Assembly (NCBI RefSeq): GCF_003315595.1 | Contig: NZ_QNQU01000001.1 | Location: 372,001 to 436,000 of the forward strand | Direction: 5' to 3' | DNA length: 64,000 nucleotides | Source: Pedobacter miscanthi | GTDB taxonomy: Bacteria > Bacteroidota > Bacteroidia > Sphingobacteriales > Sphingobacteriaceae | Shown here: piece after piece, positions 61,613-64,000 of the stretch | Layout of the letters: each line of letters opens with the position of its first letter | Numbering within the stretch: position 1 is the first letter of the stretch | The notes under the pieces: generated by a model | What the model was told of the DNA's origin: nothing | Databases searched by the model: none | The model's input: only the letters and a program-made list of their open reading frames with translations | Made by a program: the position numbers and the translations under genes

Positions 61613-63157
61613 TTATTTGCCAATATTAATTGGCACCCCCACTTTAACACCAAAAGAAAACTTATCATGCAGGGGAACCGCCTCCTTTTTCACATAAGTG
61701 ACCGAATTTTTAAGATTCGACCAAGCGACATACGGAATAATTGACAAAAGGTTTACGCTTTCTTTCACACTGGACTTCAAGTTATACAATAGCCCAAATT
61801 CAGCGGGGAACTGATGACGATTTACCCAAGGTTTACCATAAATGAAGCCAACCTTCGCATAAAAACCAGGAATAAATGGCTTCGTCCACGGGCTTACATA
61901 GCCTTCAAAACTAAAATCTGTTCCAAAGCCGGCCAGATACTCTCCTTTATACGCCGTACCTGTTTCCTCACTGCTTATCGTAGATCCTTCAGGGGCAGCA
62001 AGGCTTTGAGTTGTTTTATAGCTAAATTTCTCCATCTCCTCAAGGGAGTTTGTCCGTTTTGGTGTAACAGATAAAATACCTAACCAGAAACGGTTGCTGG
62101 TGTTGGGATATTTGCGATAGATACTATAAGCTAACCTTAAAGCCGGAACAAAGCTATTTGCAGGGGATAAAGAAACCGGGTTTTCATGGTATAACTGGAA
62201 AGATGTATTGCTAATGCTCGGACTGATGTTGAACCAGTTAATCAAAATACTGTGATAACGGCTTTTATTCATATTCAACTCGGCCAAAGCCAAAGAATCC
62301 TTCGCCAAAGAAATAGATCTCAATCCGAGTTGGTAATTTTTCTCAAAATTTACAGACTGGGAGCGTGAAATAGAATCAGTAAGCTTCGGGCCTACACTGA
62401 CAAAGGCATTTTGTTCCGCATTTTTCCAGCGGCTAACAAAATGTGAAAGCGCGTCTTCCAATTTTGGATCGGTAACCCCATAAAGTGCCAGCACCTCCAA
62501 TATCAGTTTAGTCTCCCGTGTAATCAGATCGTTATCCACTGGCACTTTTTTATATTTAAGATATAACGCCTTAAAATTATCAACTGTTGGAGACATAAAA
62601 AAAACTTTATCTGAAAGTACCTGGTGAATGATGCCAATTTTTATATACTTATTAATCCTTGAAAGACTGTCAGAAAGCGCAAGCTGCCTGTCCTTAAGAA
62701 ACAAATCGTCAGTACGCTTCTTGGTATCCTCCCGCAGATAAAACCCGCTATTGCGCCATGGAGAAAGCATATTTAAACCAAAACTGGCCTTAAATACACC
62801 ACTTGTTTTATTTTTGGAAAACACCTCCATCAAGCCTTCCTTGGCGCCTGCAACCAACTCCAGGTTCAGTATGTATTTTTTGGATTTGCTGACATGCACA
62901 TTACCTGAAAGGGTGATACTGGGTTTAACCGTTTCAACTTTTACACCGCTCACCGGGGTCTGTGTACCCAAAATGGCAAAACTATAATTATTGACAAGAA
63001 ATTGGTTAAAAGCATAAGGGGAGAGCGGATGGCCTTCTACTTTTTGCAATAAAATGTTTTCGGGAATCGAATCCACTTTAACGGTTTGCCCGATGGCACA
63101 ATAGGAATAAATGAGGAATACCATACCTAAAGGCATGATTTTTAAAAAGAGGTTCAT
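61613..63157 (-). CDS. Secreted protein of unknown function
   Basis: A 514-residue exported protein (signal LGMVFLIYSYCAIGQ). It looks beta-rich toward the end (FAPSFEGYVSPWTKPFIPGF-like and KVGFIYGKPWVNRHQF), suggesting an outer-membrane or surface location. Not recognised. It lies just outside the element, on the minus strand. Confidence 0.6.
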   Translation of the reverse strand: MNLFLKIMPLGMVFLIYSYCAIGQTVKVDSIPENILLQKVEGHPLSPYAFNQFLVNNYSFAILGTQTPVSGVKVETVKPSITLSGNVHVSKSKKYILNLELVAGAKEGLMEVFSKNKTSGVFKASFGLNMLSPWRNSGFYLREDTKKRTDDLFLKDRQLALSDSLSRINKYIKIGIIHQVLSDKVFFMSPTVDNFKALYLKYKKVPVDNDLITRETKLILEVLALYGVTDPKLEDALSHFVSRWKNAEQNAFVSVGPKLTDSISRSQSVNFEKNYQLGLRSISLAKDSLALAELNMNKSRYHSILINWFNISPSISNTSFQLYHENPVSLSPANSFVPALRLAYSIYRKYPNTSNRFWLGILSVTPKRTNSLEEMEKFSYKTTQSLAAPEGSTISSEETGTAYKGEYLAGFGTDFSFEGYVSPWTKPFIPGFYAKVGFIYGKPWVNRHQFPAEFGLLYNLKSSVKESVNLLSIIPYVAWSNLKNSVTYVKKEAVPLHDKFSFGVKVGVPINIGK

Positions 63158-63735
63158 AAGAGCGCATTTGTTTCAGCTAATTTACTGATTTTTACGATAA
63201 AAAGAAATATGACGAATTAGCGGGTATAATCGTAACAGTATGTCCAGCAGTACCAATCCATTATCATTCCCTAATGTCGATATTTATCAGTCCCACCTTG
63301 TATTCTATTTTTAGCCCCTCTATATCAGGAGTTTCATTGGCAAGCCCCTTTAGCTAATCCCCAGTATGCTGCAGATGAATTCATCCATAGTTGTTAATGT
63401 GATTAATTTCCATAGTAAGCATTGTAAATTCCGATAGTTAATCAAATCTGTGTACAGTTTTACCCGAAATGGAATGACGAGTCTCGGGGCTTTTCCCATC
63501 AAAAGTCCATAAATCACTGACAAACAATAACCTCCAACTCTTATGCTGACCACCAAAATTGTGGCCGGACTAAATTCTTTGAAATACTCGAGGAGGGCCT
63601 TCCGAATCCTTTAAGAACATTTTCAATCATATATTTTTTTATTCCTAATACTCCATTGTCGTTAGCTAACTGTATAAGTATTAAAAAGGGGAATATGCTC
63701 CCGAAATCAATTAACCAAATTAATTCATAAAACAA
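63158..63735. other. Gene-free spacer
   Basis: About 580 bases, no supported gene; two minus-strand frames start with TTG or overlap and lack protein character. Confidence 0.45.
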
Positions 63736-64000
63736 ATGCAAAGCAACCAAGCTAAATTAAGATTATCAATTGCTTCCTTGGGGATTTTAGGATTTGCCCT
63801 AATGCCGATCCATGGATTTGCACAAAAACTGACAGGAGATTACACCATAAAAGGGTCTGTCAAAGAACTAAATCCCGTACCTTCCAAACTGTATTTGCTT
63901 AAAGCGACAGAAGGTGGCACCGAAACCGACAGTTGTGATGTAACCGACGGAAAATATGAATTTTCCGGGCATCTCAACGGGGTGGTAAGAAGAGTACAGC
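63736..64000 (+). CDS. DUF4369-type exported protein, N-terminal part (cut by window edge)
   Basis: The ATG at 63736 opens a signal-like stretch (SIASLGILGFALMPIHGFAQ) and a beta-rich domain DYTIKGSVKELNPVPSKLYL with YEFSGHLNG. This is the DUF4369 domain that precedes a thioredoxin/TlpA domain in many Bacteroidota proteins; the second domain, if present, lies outside the window. Confidence 0.65.
   Translation, partial: MQSNQAKLRLSIASLGILGFALMPIHGFAQKLTGDYTIKGSVKELNPVPSKLYLLKATEGGTETDSCDVTDGKYEFSGHLNGVVRRVQ

Noticed and set aside
63350..63750. Two overlapping minus-strand frames of 68-69 codons
   Set aside because: The longer opens with TTG and lacks protein character; both lie in a spacer before a clear gene.

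Overview
The window looks like chromosome of a Bacteroidota bacterium of the family Sphingobacteriaceae, most like Pedobacter. The evidence is the Bacteroidota promoter signature (-7 box TAnnTTTG, e.g. before the tRNA, methyltransferase, ABC transporter and ychF genes), lineage-typical families (DUF3276, DUF5362, DUF5522, long NusB, Bacteroidota Tra proteins) and an A+T-rich background with many dispersed palindromes between genes. Identification rests on reading the proteins; no database search was made.

Positions 1-30.7 kb are ordinary core chromosome: a cut-off low-affinity iron permease, class II fructose-bisphosphate aldolase, accD, a frameshifted YCII-family gene, a secreted M28 peptidase, the cydAB bd oxidase, a Tat-type metallo-beta-lactamase-fold hydrolase, two tiny paralogous proteins with a shared C-terminus, a cysteine desulfurase, glmM, a methyltransferase-PAP2-ZIP operon, duplicated Uma2 nucleases, a ligase-associated-type exonuclease, the yajC/DUF1573/nusB and coaE/YbbR groups, a Leu/Glu-type dehydrogenase, an ABC exporter, a PUR-type DUF3276 protein, ychF, a HAD hydrolase and mgtE. 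The spacers hold strong terminators, several families of imperfect palindromes, a 7-bp microsatellite in front of ychF, three 48-bp repeats and a tandem 115-bp hairpin repeat.

About 31.0-61.1 kb is an integrative conjugative element. It is bounded on the left by the 5' half of a tRNA-Arg(CCG) that lacks its T arm and 3' acceptor, and on the right by a complete tRNA-Arg(CCG); the two share promoter and 5' sequence. Nearly all its genes lie on the minus strand. From right to left they are: two helix-turn-helix proteins, MobC-like accessory protein, relaxase, ParA/TraA, DUF3408, two VirB2-like DUF4134 proteins, TraF, TraG (VirB4), four exported proteins in the VirB5 position of which three are paralogues, TraJ (VirB6), TraK (VirB8), a TraL-position protein, TraM (VirB10), TraN (VirB9), the VirD4 coupling protein, an M23 peptidase, DUF4099 and related proteins, a histone H1-like protein, a PUR-RadC fusion, SSB, a DUF932 protein and a PRTRC cassette. 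No integrase is visible, so the element is defective, uses one elsewhere, or extends beyond the window.

The most interesting part is the PRTRC cassette (32.96-36.4 kb). Read residue by residue it looks like a compact ubiquitin-like conjugation module: a ThiF/E1-like enzyme, a protein B with an E2-like active-site stretch and cysteine, and a 72-residue protein C that ends in glycine. No JAB isopeptidase is present, and the RadC-like protein nearby is cut off exactly where its JAB/MPN domain would begin and carries a PUR-type nucleic-acid-binding domain instead. To the right of the tRNA lie a large secreted protein of unknown function and the start of a DUF4369-type protein.
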